NCBI RefSeq assembly: GCF_023667495.1
Contig: NZ_JAMOZL010000010.1
Coordinates: forward strand, 248,001 to 312,000
Source: Dyadobacter sp. MSC1_007
GTDB lineage: Bacteria; Bacteroidota; Bacteroidia; Cytophagales; Spirosomataceae
Reading direction: 5' to 3'
Length of the DNA stretch: 64,000 nucleotides
Part shown: positions 53,920-62,940 of the stretch, piece by piece
Layout of the letters: each line of letters starts with the position of its first letter
Position numbering within the stretch: the first letter of the stretch is position 1
The notes under the pieces: generated by a model
Told to the model about the DNA's origin: nothing
Seen by the model: only the letters and a program-made list of their open reading frames with translations
The model's database searches: none
Program-made: the position numbers and the translations under genes

Positions 53920-55764
53920 ATGAAAGCGATATATAAAAAATCAAAACGAATATTGACCGTTTCCTGCGTTCTGATGGGTATGACCGTCGTGAGCTGCAAG
54001 GAGGAATGGCTTGCCCCTGAACCGTTATCTTTTTACAACCCGGACCTGACCTTTAACGACGTTTCCGGCCTTCGTGCGGCGATAGTCGCCTGCGAAAGGA
54101 ACATGCGGCTGGAATGGTACGGGGATGCGCCGCCCATGGTAACGGAAACTATTTTTTCGGAAGTGGCCGTGGAAGGAACAACTGATAAATCAGGGCCGGC
54201 ACAAAATCTAAACCTGCTGATCACGCCTGACGCACAACTTAACCATACGGATTATAACAAAATCGGCTGGTATTGGAGCGAGGGTTTCAAAGGTGTTAAA
54301 TATGCCAATGTGGTGATTTCAAGGATTGATCAGCCCAAAAATTACAAAGACGACGCCGAAAAAAATGCGCTGTTAGGAGCCGCCTATTTTCATCGCGCGG
54401 CGAGGTATTACCGGCTAACCCAGCAGTTTGGCGATGTACCGCTGATCCTTAATGAGATCATTGGTCCGAAACTGGATTTTCAATCGACGAAAAGGGAGGT
54501 AATTCTCAAAAAGATGAAGGAGGACCTCGAATTTGCGGAACAATGGGTGCCTGCTGTTACCGACAAAGGGACGGTTAATAAGGGGTCTGTCAGCCATTTG
54601 CTTACCAAGGTCAACCTGGCGCTCGGTTTGTTTGATGATGCAATCAAATCGGCTAGTAACGTGATCGATGGCGGAACGCACAAGCTGATGACCAACCGTT
54701 TCGGTGTAGACGCCAACAACTCTGACCGCAATGTCATCTGGGACCTTCACCGCCCTGCCAACAAGTCGATAGGAGCCAACACCGAAGGCCTGATGATGGT
54801 GATCGACCGTGTAAGCATCGATGGGAATATCGAAGGTGGTATTCAATTGATGCGGAACACGGTGCCTTTCTGGTTCAACAATATCAATACACCAGCGGGT
54901 AACCGTGGCACGATAGATACCTACGGCATTGCGATAGACCAGGTTACTAAGTTTGGGCGCGGGATTGGTCGTGTTCGTCCTACTTATTATTCGCAGGAAG
55001 GTGTTTGGGATGACAAGAAGGATTTGCGTCACGCACCAGGCAACTGGATGAGAATGGAAGACCTCCTTTATAATAACCCTGCGCTGAATACCGCTACACC
55101 AAAAGACCCATATTACGGTAAGAACTTGCAGCTCCGGAATGAATCCGGGGCAGTTCTCACGATCGATACCATCCGTTGCTGGTTCGACTGGCCACATTAC
55201 AAGCTTTATATAGAAGATCCGCAACGCGTGCAGCCTGCCGGTGGTAACACCGACTGGTATGTGTTCCGTTTGGCTGAAACGTATCTGTTGCGTGCGGAGG
55301 CATATGCGTGGAAAGGAGACCTTGTCAATGCGGCCAAAGATCTTAATGCTGTCCGTACCCGTGCGAAATGCGATCCTTTGAAACCGGCCGATATCAACAT
55401 CGGAACGATCCTCGACGAGCGTGCCCGCGAGTTGTATTTCGAGGAGCCCCGCAAAACAGAACTTACCCGTGTCGCTTATATTTTTGCGATGACCGGCAAG
55501 GCTGCTCCGAATGGTAAGACGTACAACATGGAAAGTTTTTCAGAGAAAAATTACTTCTATGACCGTGTTATGGAGAAAAGCGATTTTTATAACAAAGGTG
55601 TGAAAACGCGGCATGCGGATGAGTACTTAATGAGCCCTTACCACGTGTTGTGGCCGATTCCACAGTCGGCAATCGATGGAAATACGCAGGCACGTATTAA
55701 CCAGAATAAAGGTTATAACGGTTTCCAGAACAACGTACCGCCATTGACTGAGATTCCGAAGTAG
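53920..55764 (+). CDS. SusD/RagB family nutrient-binding lipoprotein (orphan pair)
   Basis: Partner of the preceding SusC, 614 residues, at the long end for the family. The lipobox is VVSC (Cys26) followed by KEEWLAPEPLSFYNP. Helical repeats include LLGAAYFHRAARYYRLTQQF; the C-terminal part has YVFRLAETYLLRAEAYAWKG and LDERARELYFEEPRKTEL. It ends in a poly-polar tail (NVPPLTEIPK) rather than the more common NPGY. A strong terminator hairpin lies just after the stop, so the pair forms a two-gene transcript. Confidence 0.93.
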   Translation: MKAIYKKSKRILTVSCVLMGMTVVSCKEEWLAPEPLSFYNPDLTFNDVSGLRAAIVACERNMRLEWYGDAPPMVTETIFSEVAVEGTTDKSGPAQNLNLLITPDAQLNHTDYNKIGWYWSEGFKGVKYANVVISRIDQPKNYKDDAEKNALLGAAYFHRAARYYRLTQQFGDVPLILNEIIGPKLDFQSTKREVILKKMKEDLEFAEQWVPAVTDKGTVNKGSVSHLLTKVNLALGLFDDAIKSASNVIDGGTHKLMTNRFGVDANNSDRNVIWDLHRPANKSIGANTEGLMMVIDRVSIDGNIEGGIQLMRNTVPFWFNNINTPAGNRGTIDTYGIAIDQVTKFGRGIGRVRPTYYSQEGVWDDKKDLRHAPGNWMRMEDLLYNNPALNTATPKDPYYGKNLQLRNESGAVLTIDTIRCWFDWPHYKLYIEDPQRVQPAGGNTDWYVFRLAETYLLRAEAYAWKGDLVNAAKDLNAVRTRAKCDPLKPADINIGTILDERARELYFEEPRKTELTRVAYIFAMTGKAAPNGKTYNMESFSEKNYFYDRVMEKSDFYNKGVKTRHADEYLMSPYHVLWPIPQSAIDGNTQARINQNKGYNGFQNNVPPLTEIPK

Positions 55765-55787
55765 TATTTTAGAAACAAAAGAGTTAT

Positions 55788-55830
55788 TGTTCCGGGAAGC
55801 CCTTCAAAGGGTTTTCCGGAACATTTTTTT
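55788..55830 (+). terminator. Intrinsic terminator after the orphan susD
   Basis: A long hairpin has outer arm GTTCCGGGAAGCCCTT (from 55789) pairing with AGGGTTTTCCGGAAC (to 55822), with two G-U pairs and a short loop, followed by an A and seven T. It lies 24 bases after the stop. Confidence 0.85.
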
Positions 55831-55848
55831 GCTATTCGAGTAATCTTT

Positions 55849-56010
55849 CCAGCCGCGGAGCGGCTCCCTGTTTTTAGAAAAGAACAATATAATCACGTTG
55901 TTGGCCCCAGCGGGGCCTCCTGTTTGTTACCGATTATAGGAGGCTCCGGAGGAGCCGCGTCAAAATCGGCTGGTTACATTTTCCTAAAAACAGGATGCTC
56001 CTCCGGAGCT
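55849..56010. repeat. MITE-like cluster of GC-rich hairpins
   Basis: Between susD and the XRE gene there is no credible ORF. Outer inverted arms are CCAGCCG (55849-55855) with CGGCTGG (55967-55973), and CTGTTTTTAG (from 55868) with CTAAAAACAG (to 55993). Two perfect inner hairpins are GGCCCC-AGC-GGGGCC (55903-55917) and GGCTCC-GGA-GGAGCC (55942-55956). GCTCCTCCGGAGC (55997-56009) is itself palindromic. Nested hairpins and outer arms suggest a non-autonomous element; no target-site duplication is evident. Confidence 0.75.
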
Positions 56011-56085
56011 TTTGCCTTCTTTCATTAGAAAGTCAAATTTCTTCTTCCCGGGCAATCCTACAAAATATTTTGACTGCCTTTAAAC

Positions 56086-56508
56086 CTACCGCCCCCCAAT
56101 CAACCGCTCCAACCGCTCCATCATCTCATCCTTCTCCTTCAACATCCGCTCATAAAGCGCAATCTTTTCCTCGTGAAGTTGGATCAGTTTGTCCACCGGA
56201 TTATTGTGATAATTCTCAACTGAATTGGCGACAAAGGAACCGCTGTGAAATGTATTGGAGATAATGTTCATAACCTTCTCCTCATCAAAATTCCGAATCG
56301 CATCTGCTGGGATTTTAAGTATGGCTGAAACCTGCTCTAATATGTTGGAATCGATCTTTTCCTTCTGTTCAAGTAGGGAGATTTTTTGCTGGTTCCAGTC
56401 TTCGCCGAGCTCGAACGCGACCGCGTCCTGTTTTAGGCCCAAAAGCTCTCGAAATCGTTTAAGATTACGGCCTTCGTGGATCTTCGGATTAGGGGTAGTA
56501 TGTGTCAT
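56086..56508 (-). CDS. XRE-family helix-turn-helix protein
   Basis: Small cytosolic DNA-binding protein of 140 residues from ATG 56508. The helix-turn-helix is at about residues 12-65 (NLKRFRELLGLKQDAVAFEL, then NQQKISLLEQKEKID). The C-terminal 40 residues are a heptad-like coiled coil (LIQLHEEKIALYERMLKEKD EMMERL), probably for dimerisation. An upstream ATG (56613) would add an unsupported 35-residue extension. It stands apart from the downstream end of the fructan cluster, 122 bases beyond the hybrid regulator stop on the same strand. The target is unknown. Confidence 0.82.
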   Translation of the reverse strand: MTHTTPNPKIHEGRNLKRFRELLGLKQDAVAFELGEDWNQQKISLLEQKEKIDSNILEQVSAILKIPADAIRNFDEEKVMNIISNTFHSGSFVANSVENYHNNPVDKLIQLHEEKIALYERMLKEKDEMMERLERLIGGR

Positions 56509-56630
56509 GGAGAGTGCTGTTTCGTTGAAAAGGCAATTTATATAAATCCGTCGGGAATTTTCCTGATAATTTACAGGCGTGACAATGTAAGTTACCGGCC
56601 GGATGCCGAACAATGTCGGAACGCAAAATT

Positions 56631-59348
56631 TTAACTCCTAACCGTCCGCCAATCCTTCGGGGATACGCCAAACCTGGCTTTGAAAACGGTGGAGAAATAA
56701 CTTTGGGAGGTGAACCCGGTCTGATCGGCGATTTCGGCTATAGTGAGGTCCGGGTTTTGTAGTAGCGTGCAGGCTTTATCGAGGCGGAGGTTGAGAATCA
56801 GGTCGTTGGTGCCGCCTCCGAGCAATGCTTTGGTTTTGCGGAAAAGTTGTACTCTTGATAGTCCGAGTTCTTTTCCTAATGACTCTACGGTGAGATCAGG
56901 ATCGGCGAGGCGTGCGAGTATGGCGGCACGGAGGTCGTTCAGGAATTTTTTATCCAGGCGTGAAATGCCTGCTTCGGCGTCACCGACGGCTTTTCCGAGC
57001 TGGGCTGCTTTGAGCAGGATCCGGTTGGCCAGCAGACTTTTGGTGCTTTCGACCAGGAACTGCGGGCTGAATGGCTTGGTGATGTACATGTCTGCTTTGG
57101 CTTGCATACCCTCAATCTGCTGCTCCGGCGCATTTTTGGCGGTGAGCAATATCACAGGAATATGGGAAGTCCGCATATCGGATTTTAAAGTACCTGTAAC
57201 TTGCAGGCCGTCCATCACTGGCAGCATTACATCGCAAATGATCAGGTCGGGAACGGAGTCGAAGCATTGGTCGAGGCCCGACTTGCCGTCCGTTGCAGTG
57301 ATAACCTGGTATATGGGTTGCATAATGCCTGCGACAAACGCCAGCAACTCTTCATTGTCTTCGATGATGACGACGGTAGGCATATCCGCGTTTGTGGCAA
57401 TGGGTTCGGTTTCCGGTTCTGCGGGGGCGGAAATTCTTGATACCGGCTCCGTATGCTGTTGCCGGGTAAAGTCGGCGAGGTCTTCTGGCTTGAAATGCTC
57501 GTTGCCCAGCGGTAATGTGACGATAAATGCGGCGCCTTCGCTCTTTTTGCTTTCCGCTTCAATGGTACCCTGATGCAGTTCCACAAACTCACGGGATAAT
57601 GGCAGGCCAAGGCCGGTACCTTTGCTGGAATTTTTGCCCTGATAAAACATTTCGAAAGCCCCAGCCATATCCGCGTCGCTCATTCCTACACCATTATCCT
57701 CGACTTTGATCACCACAGCATCGTCGCGACGGCTGATATGGATGTAAATATGACCCCAATCAGCGGTGAATTTGAATGCATTGGACAGCAGGTTGAACAG
57801 CACTTTATCCATCATATCACGGTCAAACCACACATCCAGTTCGGGAATGGTGGTCATCAGCCGGAAGTCGATCCTGCGTTTTTTAGCCATGTGATCAAAA
57901 GGGAGCATGAGCTCGCGGATGAATGCGACCATGTCGTTGGCCGACACCTGTAACCTGATCTTGCCGCTTTCGATCTTGCGGAAATCCATCAGCTGGTTCA
58001 CAAGCCAGAGTAGTCTTTGCGCATTCTTTTGTACGAGCCCGAGGTTCTTGCGTGCAGCCGGGCTTTCATTTTTTTGTCTTAAAAGCTCTTCAATAGGGCC
58101 CAAAATAAGTGTGAGTGGCGTGCGGAATTCGTGGGAAATATTGGTAAAAAAGCGGAATTTCGATTCGGTAGCCTCTTGTGCCTTTTCGGCGATATCTTGT
58201 ATCCGGTTCCGCTGGATCATAATTTCCTGGTTCTTCGAATTAAGCTCCCGGTTGATCTTTTTGTTCTCTTTCAATGAATAAAGCGCCACCGACCCCAGAA
58301 TAATGGAGATGATAAACAGGCCAGTCATCACAAAAAGCAGGCCGCGCTGGGTACGGTAAATTTCGAGCTGTTCGTCGATCCGGACCTGCTGCCGCTCGAT
58401 ATCATTTTGCTGCGCAATCATCTTGTCCGTCTGCATTTTAATCATCCTTACATTAGACGAATCGATGATGGCAGTTTGCAGCAGGTTTTCTTTTTGGAAA
58501 GGCTGTTTCCGGAGAATATTCATAGCTACGCGAATTGCCTCTTCTCCGCCAGTTGGATACAGGGCAGTGGCAGTAATATGTCCGTCGAACACCATTTGAA
58601 TATCGCCAAACTGTCCCGGCAGGCCATCGACGCCTATGACACGGATCTTGCGGTCGGGCAGCAGCTGGTTGCAGATTTCCCTTGCACCCATCGCCATTAC
58701 TTCGTTCTGCGCAAAAATAAGATCGAGGTTAGGATGATTTCGCAGCACTTTTTTGAGTTCGGCCTTTGCTATTTCCTTTTCCCATTGCCCGTTCAGCGTT
58801 GCCACACGCCGCATTCCGGGGCGACCTGCCAGTGCATCAGTGAAGCCGCGGTGCCTGTCGGAAGCAGGCGAGGAGCGGGGTAAGCCGGTAATTTCAATGA
58901 TTTCACCCTTGCCGCCAAGCAGCGAAGCGGCATAATCACCTACGGTTTTACCCACCTGGTAGTTGTCGCCACCGACGTAGGCGGTAAAATAGGGCGATGA
59001 AGTTCGCCTGTCCACGACTACGACAGGCGTGCCTTGTTTATATGCTTTTTCAACAATAGGGGTAACGGGGTCAGCTTCGTTAGGAGAAACTACCAGCAGG
59101 TCGATGCCGCTTTGCAGCAATTCGTCGATCTGCTTCACCTGTAAGCTGCTGCTGGCGTGGGCGTCGCGGTAAATCAGCTGTGCATTCGAGTGAAATGCGA
59201 GCTCGCGCTGCATGCCGTCCAGCATGGCCTTCCGCCATTCATCGTCGCCAGTGCATTGCGAAAACCCGATCACGTAACTTTCCTCCCGCTTTTCAGCGCA
59301 GCTCCAAAACATCATCAGCAGCAGGGAAGCGATCGTTACGAGTTTCAT
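56631..59348 (-). CDS. Hybrid two-component regulator with periplasmic sugar-binding sensor (fructan PUL)
   Basis: The 905-residue protein starts at ATG 59348 with a signal/anchor (VTIASLLLMMFWSC, lipobox-like Cys17). Residues about 28-300 are a periplasmic-binding-protein type-1 domain (VIGFSQCTGDDEWRKAMLDG, VDRRTSSPYFTAYVGGDNYQ). A membrane helix follows (MTGLFIISIILGSVALYSL). The kinase has ISHEFRTPLTLI (H406) and an ATPase domain; the receiver has phospho-acceptor D706 (LIICDVMLP); the C-terminus is an AraC-type HTH. This layout matches the Bacteroides BT1754-type regulator, which binds fructose. With GH32 next door, fructose sensing is likely. It starts 69 bases after GH32. Confidence 0.93.
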   Translation of the reverse strand: MKLVTIASLLLMMFWSCAEKREESYVIGFSQCTGDDEWRKAMLDGMQRELAFHSNAQLIYRDAHASSSLQVKQIDELLQSGIDLLVVSPNEADPVTPIVEKAYKQGTPVVVVDRRTSSPYFTAYVGGDNYQVGKTVGDYAASLLGGKGEIIEITGLPRSSPASDRHRGFTDALAGRPGMRRVATLNGQWEKEIAKAELKKVLRNHPNLDLIFAQNEVMAMGAREICNQLLPDRKIRVIGVDGLPGQFGDIQMVFDGHITATALYPTGGEEAIRVAMNILRKQPFQKENLLQTAIIDSSNVRMIKMQTDKMIAQQNDIERQQVRIDEQLEIYRTQRGLLFVMTGLFIISIILGSVALYSLKENKKINRELNSKNQEIMIQRNRIQDIAEKAQEATESKFRFFTNISHEFRTPLTLILGPIEELLRQKNESPAARKNLGLVQKNAQRLLWLVNQLMDFRKIESGKIRLQVSANDMVAFIRELMLPFDHMAKKRRIDFRLMTTIPELDVWFDRDMMDKVLFNLLSNAFKFTADWGHIYIHISRRDDAVVIKVEDNGVGMSDADMAGAFEMFYQGKNSSKGTGLGLPLSREFVELHQGTIEAESKKSEGAAFIVTLPLGNEHFKPEDLADFTRQQHTEPVSRISAPAEPETEPIATNADMPTVVIIEDNEELLAFVAGIMQPIYQVITATDGKSGLDQCFDSVPDLIICDVMLPVMDGLQVTGTLKSDMRTSHIPVILLTAKNAPEQQIEGMQAKADMYITKPFSPQFLVESTKSLLANRILLKAAQLGKAVGDAEAGISRLDKKFLNDLRAAILARLADPDLTVESLGKELGLSRVQLFRKTKALLGGGTNDLILNLRLDKACTLLQNPDLTIAEIADQTGFTSQSYFSTVFKARFGVSPKDWRTVRS

Positions 59349-59361
59349 ATTGACGAAAATA

Positions 59362-59378
59362 CCCCGGACTAGCCGGGG
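59362..59378 (-). terminator. Weak terminator-like hairpin between GH32 and its regulator
   Basis: A perfect 6-bp GC stem, CCCCGG/CCGGGG, has a 5-nt loop and on the minus strand is followed by TATTTT. It lies 13 bases before the regulator ATG, so it could lower readthrough from GH32, or hide the ribosome site when folded. Confidence 0.4.
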
Positions 59379-59417
59379 CAATGGTTAAATATAGTACAAA
59401 TTATCGCAGGCTAATAC

Positions 59418-60923
59418 TCATTCCACTTCCGGTTTTAGCACCTTGTAACGGACATCTTCCAATGTAATTCCGGTTGCGGATTTGATGGTAAGCGTATTCA
59501 TAGGCGTGTCGGGGAAAAAGATATCGGTCATCACTGTCAGGCCGCCGTCGGCGAATAGTTCTACGGAAGCTACATCGGCCACAAGGGTAAGGGCCAGTTT
59601 TGCATCTGTTGATAGCCTTGGTGCAATATGTTTTTGGCCAAATCCTGCTTCAAAATCCGTCTTGCCCGATTTCGACCGGTCGATATAGTATTGGTTGGAA
59701 GATTTATTATAGCCAATGAGCACTTCATTACCGGCTTTATTGGACAATACCAATTCAAAATCGCTGACAGCCGCGGCCTGCAAATCCAGGCGGAATAAGC
59801 CCGAAGCATTGCTTTCTTTTGGGGTAAGGTCTACGGGAGATTTTACCTTCACATTCTGCCGCGCATAGCCGCCGGTTGCAATGGAATTCAGCTCTTTTGC
59901 AGGGATAGAAGTCATGTACAGCTCTTTGCCGACTGCCTTCAGGGCCAATTCTCTCGAAATCGTATTGGCGCTGCGCCATGGATCGGTCGGGACCTGGTTG
60001 GCATATTGCCAGTTGCTCATCCAGCCCATCAGCAACATGCGGTCGCCGGTGTTGGAGAATGTTACAGCCGCATAGTTGTCGGCTCCGTAATCGAGCCATT
60101 TGGTTTCTTTGGAATACGCAGTAAATGTCTTTCCGTCGAAATCACCCAGAAAATATTGCCCAGCCGAACCCTTATTCGGTCCTCCCGGATTGATATTGAC
60201 GATCAGCACCCATACCTGCTTGCCATTATGTGTGAGCGGGAACAGGTCCGGGCACTCCCACACGCCCCCGTGGGCTCCCGCATCCGCACCAAACTCACTC
60301 TCACGCGTCCATTTTTTAAGATCGGGTGAAGAGTAGAAGGTGATCCGGTCTTTGGTTGCCAGTGTCATTACCCATTTTTTCTGAGGTTCATACCACCGCA
60401 CTTTCGGATCGCGGAAATCGCTGATGCCGGGATTCTGTAATACGGGGTTACCGCTGTACTTGGTCCAGGTTTTACCCTCATCCAGACTATATGCAATGCT
60501 CTGGTATTCATGGCGGCCTGTATTCTGTTTTTCAAGAACAGGGTTATGATGCGTAAAAATCGCGACGAGCGGCGCCTTGCCATCCTTGCCGAAGCCGGAA
60601 GTATTGTTTACATCCACCACGGCACTACCAGAGAAAATGTAGCCGAGGCTGTCCGGATACAATGCGATGGGCTGCTCGTTCCAATGCACCATATCCTTGC
60701 TGGTCGCATGTCCCCAGTGCATCGGCCCCCAGATTTTGGCATCGGGATAATACTGGTAAAAGAGGTGATAGGTGCCATTGTAATACACCATACCATTGGG
60801 ATCGTTCATCCAATGCGCCTTTGGCGTGAAATGGAACTGCGGCCGGTACTTTTCAGGAACCTCCTGAGCGTTTGCGAACTGAACAAACAGTAATGTGGCT
60901 AGTATTGAGATAGTGTTTTTCAT
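59418..60923 (-). CDS. Glycoside hydrolase family 32 fructan hydrolase
   Basis: Secreted retaining fructosidase of 501 residues from ATG 60923, with signal peptide ending FANAQ. The five-blade propeller carries the GH32 triad: nucleophile D41 in WMNDPNG, the transition-state Asp in FRDPK and acid/base E223 in WECPDLFP. A C-terminal beta-sandwich (about 350-501) follows. It has no lipobox, so it is probably periplasmic or released. It acts on inulin, levan, sucrose or fructo-oligosaccharides; endo or exo action cannot be read from the sequence. It lies after susD and the repeat cluster and before the fructose-type hybrid regulator. Confidence 0.93.
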   Translation of the reverse strand: MKNTISILATLLFVQFANAQEVPEKYRPQFHFTPKAHWMNDPNGMVYYNGTYHLFYQYYPDAKIWGPMHWGHATSKDMVHWNEQPIALYPDSLGYIFSGSAVVDVNNTSGFGKDGKAPLVAIFTHHNPVLEKQNTGRHEYQSIAYSLDEGKTWTKYSGNPVLQNPGISDFRDPKVRWYEPQKKWVMTLATKDRITFYSSPDLKKWTRESEFGADAGAHGGVWECPDLFPLTHNGKQVWVLIVNINPGGPNKGSAGQYFLGDFDGKTFTAYSKETKWLDYGADNYAAVTFSNTGDRMLLMGWMSNWQYANQVPTDPWRSANTISRELALKAVGKELYMTSIPAKELNSIATGGYARQNVKVKSPVDLTPKESNASGLFRLDLQAAAVSDFELVLSNKAGNEVLIGYNKSSNQYYIDRSKSGKTDFEAGFGQKHIAPRLSTDAKLALTLVADVASVELFADGGLTVMTDIFFPDTPMNTLTIKSATGITLEDVRYKVLKPEVE

Positions 60924-60960
60924 CTTTTGTTTTTTATGAGGCATGTCAAATGCGATTCAA

Positions 60961-61175
60961 CTGTCGTCCTTAGCGCAGCACTGTCACCCTGAGCGGAGCG
61001 CAGTCACCCTGAGCGGAGCGCTGTCACCCTGAGCGGAGCGCTGTCACCCTGAGCGGAGCGCTGTCACCCTGAGCGCAGTCGAGGGGTAGCGTGCGTGATG
61101 CCCTTCGACCGCCCGGCGGCCCGGTGCGCTCAGGGTGACATTCCGCTTAAGGTGACATTTCTACTCAGGGTGACA
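60961..61175. repeat. 20-bp tandem array plus inverted element (TGTCACCCTGAGCG family)
   Basis: Units of exactly 20 bp run in phase at 60981-61000, 61001-61020, 61021-61040, 61041-61060 and 61061-61080. Three read CTGTCACCCTGAGCGGAGCG; the second differs by one base and the last ends GCGCAGTC. A degenerate copy precedes them at 60961. The last unit forms the short arm of a complete element (61062-61140), whose loop and long arm are the reverse complement of the 43.2-kb element. Two weaker inverse copies follow to 61175. It lies between susD (stop at 61208) and GH32. Confidence 0.92.
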
Positions 61176-61207
61176 TTCGAGTGCTATTTTAACAACCCCG
61201 TATATTT

Positions 61208-62920
61208 TTAATACCCAGGATTCTGTACATAAAGCCCCTTAGTAAAGCTAATCTCACGCTGCGGGATTGGTAAATATTCGTCGCGGCCCGCCGTGAATTT
61301 TGCCGTGGCCAGGAATGGACGCCTAACCTTCTCTTTTTCAAGATACGCATTCAAAGTCTGCTCGGCAATGCCCCAGCGTACAAGGTCGAAAAAGCGTGGG
61401 CTTTCCGTCGCGAATTCCAGCCTTCTTTCCCATCTCAAAGCCTTTCTTGCAAAATCCTGCGTCCAGCCCGAAGCTGAATATTCTTTGACATTGTATTTAG
61501 ACGGCAAAGTACCGTTCGCTTTTTTAAGCCTGCCAGTGCTCGCAGCAGCACGCTTACGGATCTGGTTGATCAGCGGCAAAGCCAGGGCGTGTTGTCCCAG
61601 TTCAATGTAAGCTTCGGCCTGCATTAAAAGCACATCATCATAACGGATCACGTCGATATTTTTCGAGCTGCCGATAAAAGGTCCTTCTTTGTGATATGAC
61701 GAACTGGTAGCAAGTTGTTGTTCTTTCATCGAATGAAAAAAGCCGTAAACCCCCGGATCGCGTACCCAGCTGTTGCTGAACGGCTTAGTAGCATCATACT
61801 TGTAAGGATGGCCATCGATCCCGATCGTGTGGTCCACGCGCGGATCGACTGTTTCAGCTGCAAAATCGACGTTTTTGTCATTAAATGTTTCAAAAAGCGG
61901 TAATCCGCTGGCGTCGGTGCGGTAGGCGTTGGCGAGGTTCTGGCTGGGTTGGTGGAAGCCGCAGCAGCCGTATTGAGGAGCGCCGTGCGGGTAGTTGAGT
62001 CCCGTTACGTAGCTGATGCGCCCTACGGCAGTCCCGTCGTTGATCGAATACTGGATTGCGAAAATCGATTCCGGCCCATTCTCGGTTTCGGCGATGAAAT
62101 TCTCTGCAAAATCAGACTGCAAGCCGTATTGGCCCGAACTGATCACCTGTTGCGTCAACGTTACCACTTCTTGCAACCTGTTTTTGTTGATAGCAGTCAC
62201 CTTGTGGGCCGCATCCTGCTCGTAAGCCTGGAACAGCCTCAGTTTGGCCAGGTAAGCAGCCGCCGACAATTTGTTAGCGCGACCGATCTGGCTTTGTTTC
62301 TGCGGAAGGTTATCGACAGCGAACTGGAAATCATCGCCGATCTTATTCCAAAGTTCGTCATTGGTATACTTCACATTCGACTCTTTCAGGATCGCATCGC
62401 TGGACAGCGTTTCATCGATATAAGGAATATTTTTGAACAACATTTTTAGCATAAAATGCGAATGCGCACGTAGAAAACGCATTTCGGCCACGCGGACCGT
62501 TTTTAGCGGAAATTGCTCTTCTGTAAGCGTGTTCAAACTTGCCAGTGCCGCATTGGCGCGTGAAATAGCCTTGTAAAAGTTCTCCCAGGTGAATGGGTGC
62601 ATGATGCCGAGGTCGGGACGCGTGAGGTTATAATGTTCGTAAAAATCAACCTCGGCCACATCGGAAACACCGCCACCGCCTTTGTAGGCATCATCGGAGC
62701 GCACGCTGCCGTACACCCACATGCTCGTCATCGGGCCGATCATGTCGTCATTGCCAATGCCTGCGTAAGCGGCCGTAACAAGGGATTCCGCACCGGAAGC
62801 CGATTTAATATTGTCCGACGACAGCAGCCCTTGCGGCTCATAATCAAGGAAATCGTTGCAGGAAGTATTGACCAGCACCGTTCCGGCGATGATCAGGCTG
62901 AATATGGATCTGTTTTTCAT
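61208..62920 (-). CDS. SusD/RagB family nutrient-binding lipoprotein (fructan PUL)
   Basis: Surface binding lipoprotein of 570 residues. The signal has lipobox NTSC (Cys21) followed by NDFLDYEPQGLLSSDN, the classic SusD start. Helical repeats include VRVAEMRFLRAHSHFMLKML; the C-terminal region has DVIRYDDVLLMQAEAYIELG and RKALRWERRLEFATESPRFF, ending LYVQNPGY. It lies 20 bases after the partial susC. The GH32 gene and a fructose-type regulator downstream make fructans or fructo-oligosaccharides the likely ligand. The repeat array separates it from GH32. Confidence 0.93.
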   Translation of the reverse strand: MKNRSIFSLIIAGTVLVNTSCNDFLDYEPQGLLSSDNIKSASGAESLVTAAYAGIGNDDMIGPMTSMWVYGSVRSDDAYKGGGGVSDVAEVDFYEHYNLTRPDLGIMHPFTWENFYKAISRANAALASLNTLTEEQFPLKTVRVAEMRFLRAHSHFMLKMLFKNIPYIDETLSSDAILKESNVKYTNDELWNKIGDDFQFAVDNLPQKQSQIGRANKLSAAAYLAKLRLFQAYEQDAAHKVTAINKNRLQEVVTLTQQVISSGQYGLQSDFAENFIAETENGPESIFAIQYSINDGTAVGRISYVTGLNYPHGAPQYGCCGFHQPSQNLANAYRTDASGLPLFETFNDKNVDFAAETVDPRVDHTIGIDGHPYKYDATKPFSNSWVRDPGVYGFFHSMKEQQLATSSSYHKEGPFIGSSKNIDVIRYDDVLLMQAEAYIELGQHALALPLINQIRKRAAASTGRLKKANGTLPSKYNVKEYSASGWTQDFARKALRWERRLEFATESPRFFDLVRWGIAEQTLNAYLEKEKVRRPFLATAKFTAGRDEYLPIPQREISFTKGLYVQNPGY

Positions 62921-62940
62921 GATAATTCGCTTTGTCAGGG

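Noticed and set aside
60961..61080. Regular 20-bp repeats that could suggest a CRISPR array
   Set aside because: The units abut with no unique spacers, belong to a dispersed family with hairpin arms, and no cas gene is nearby.
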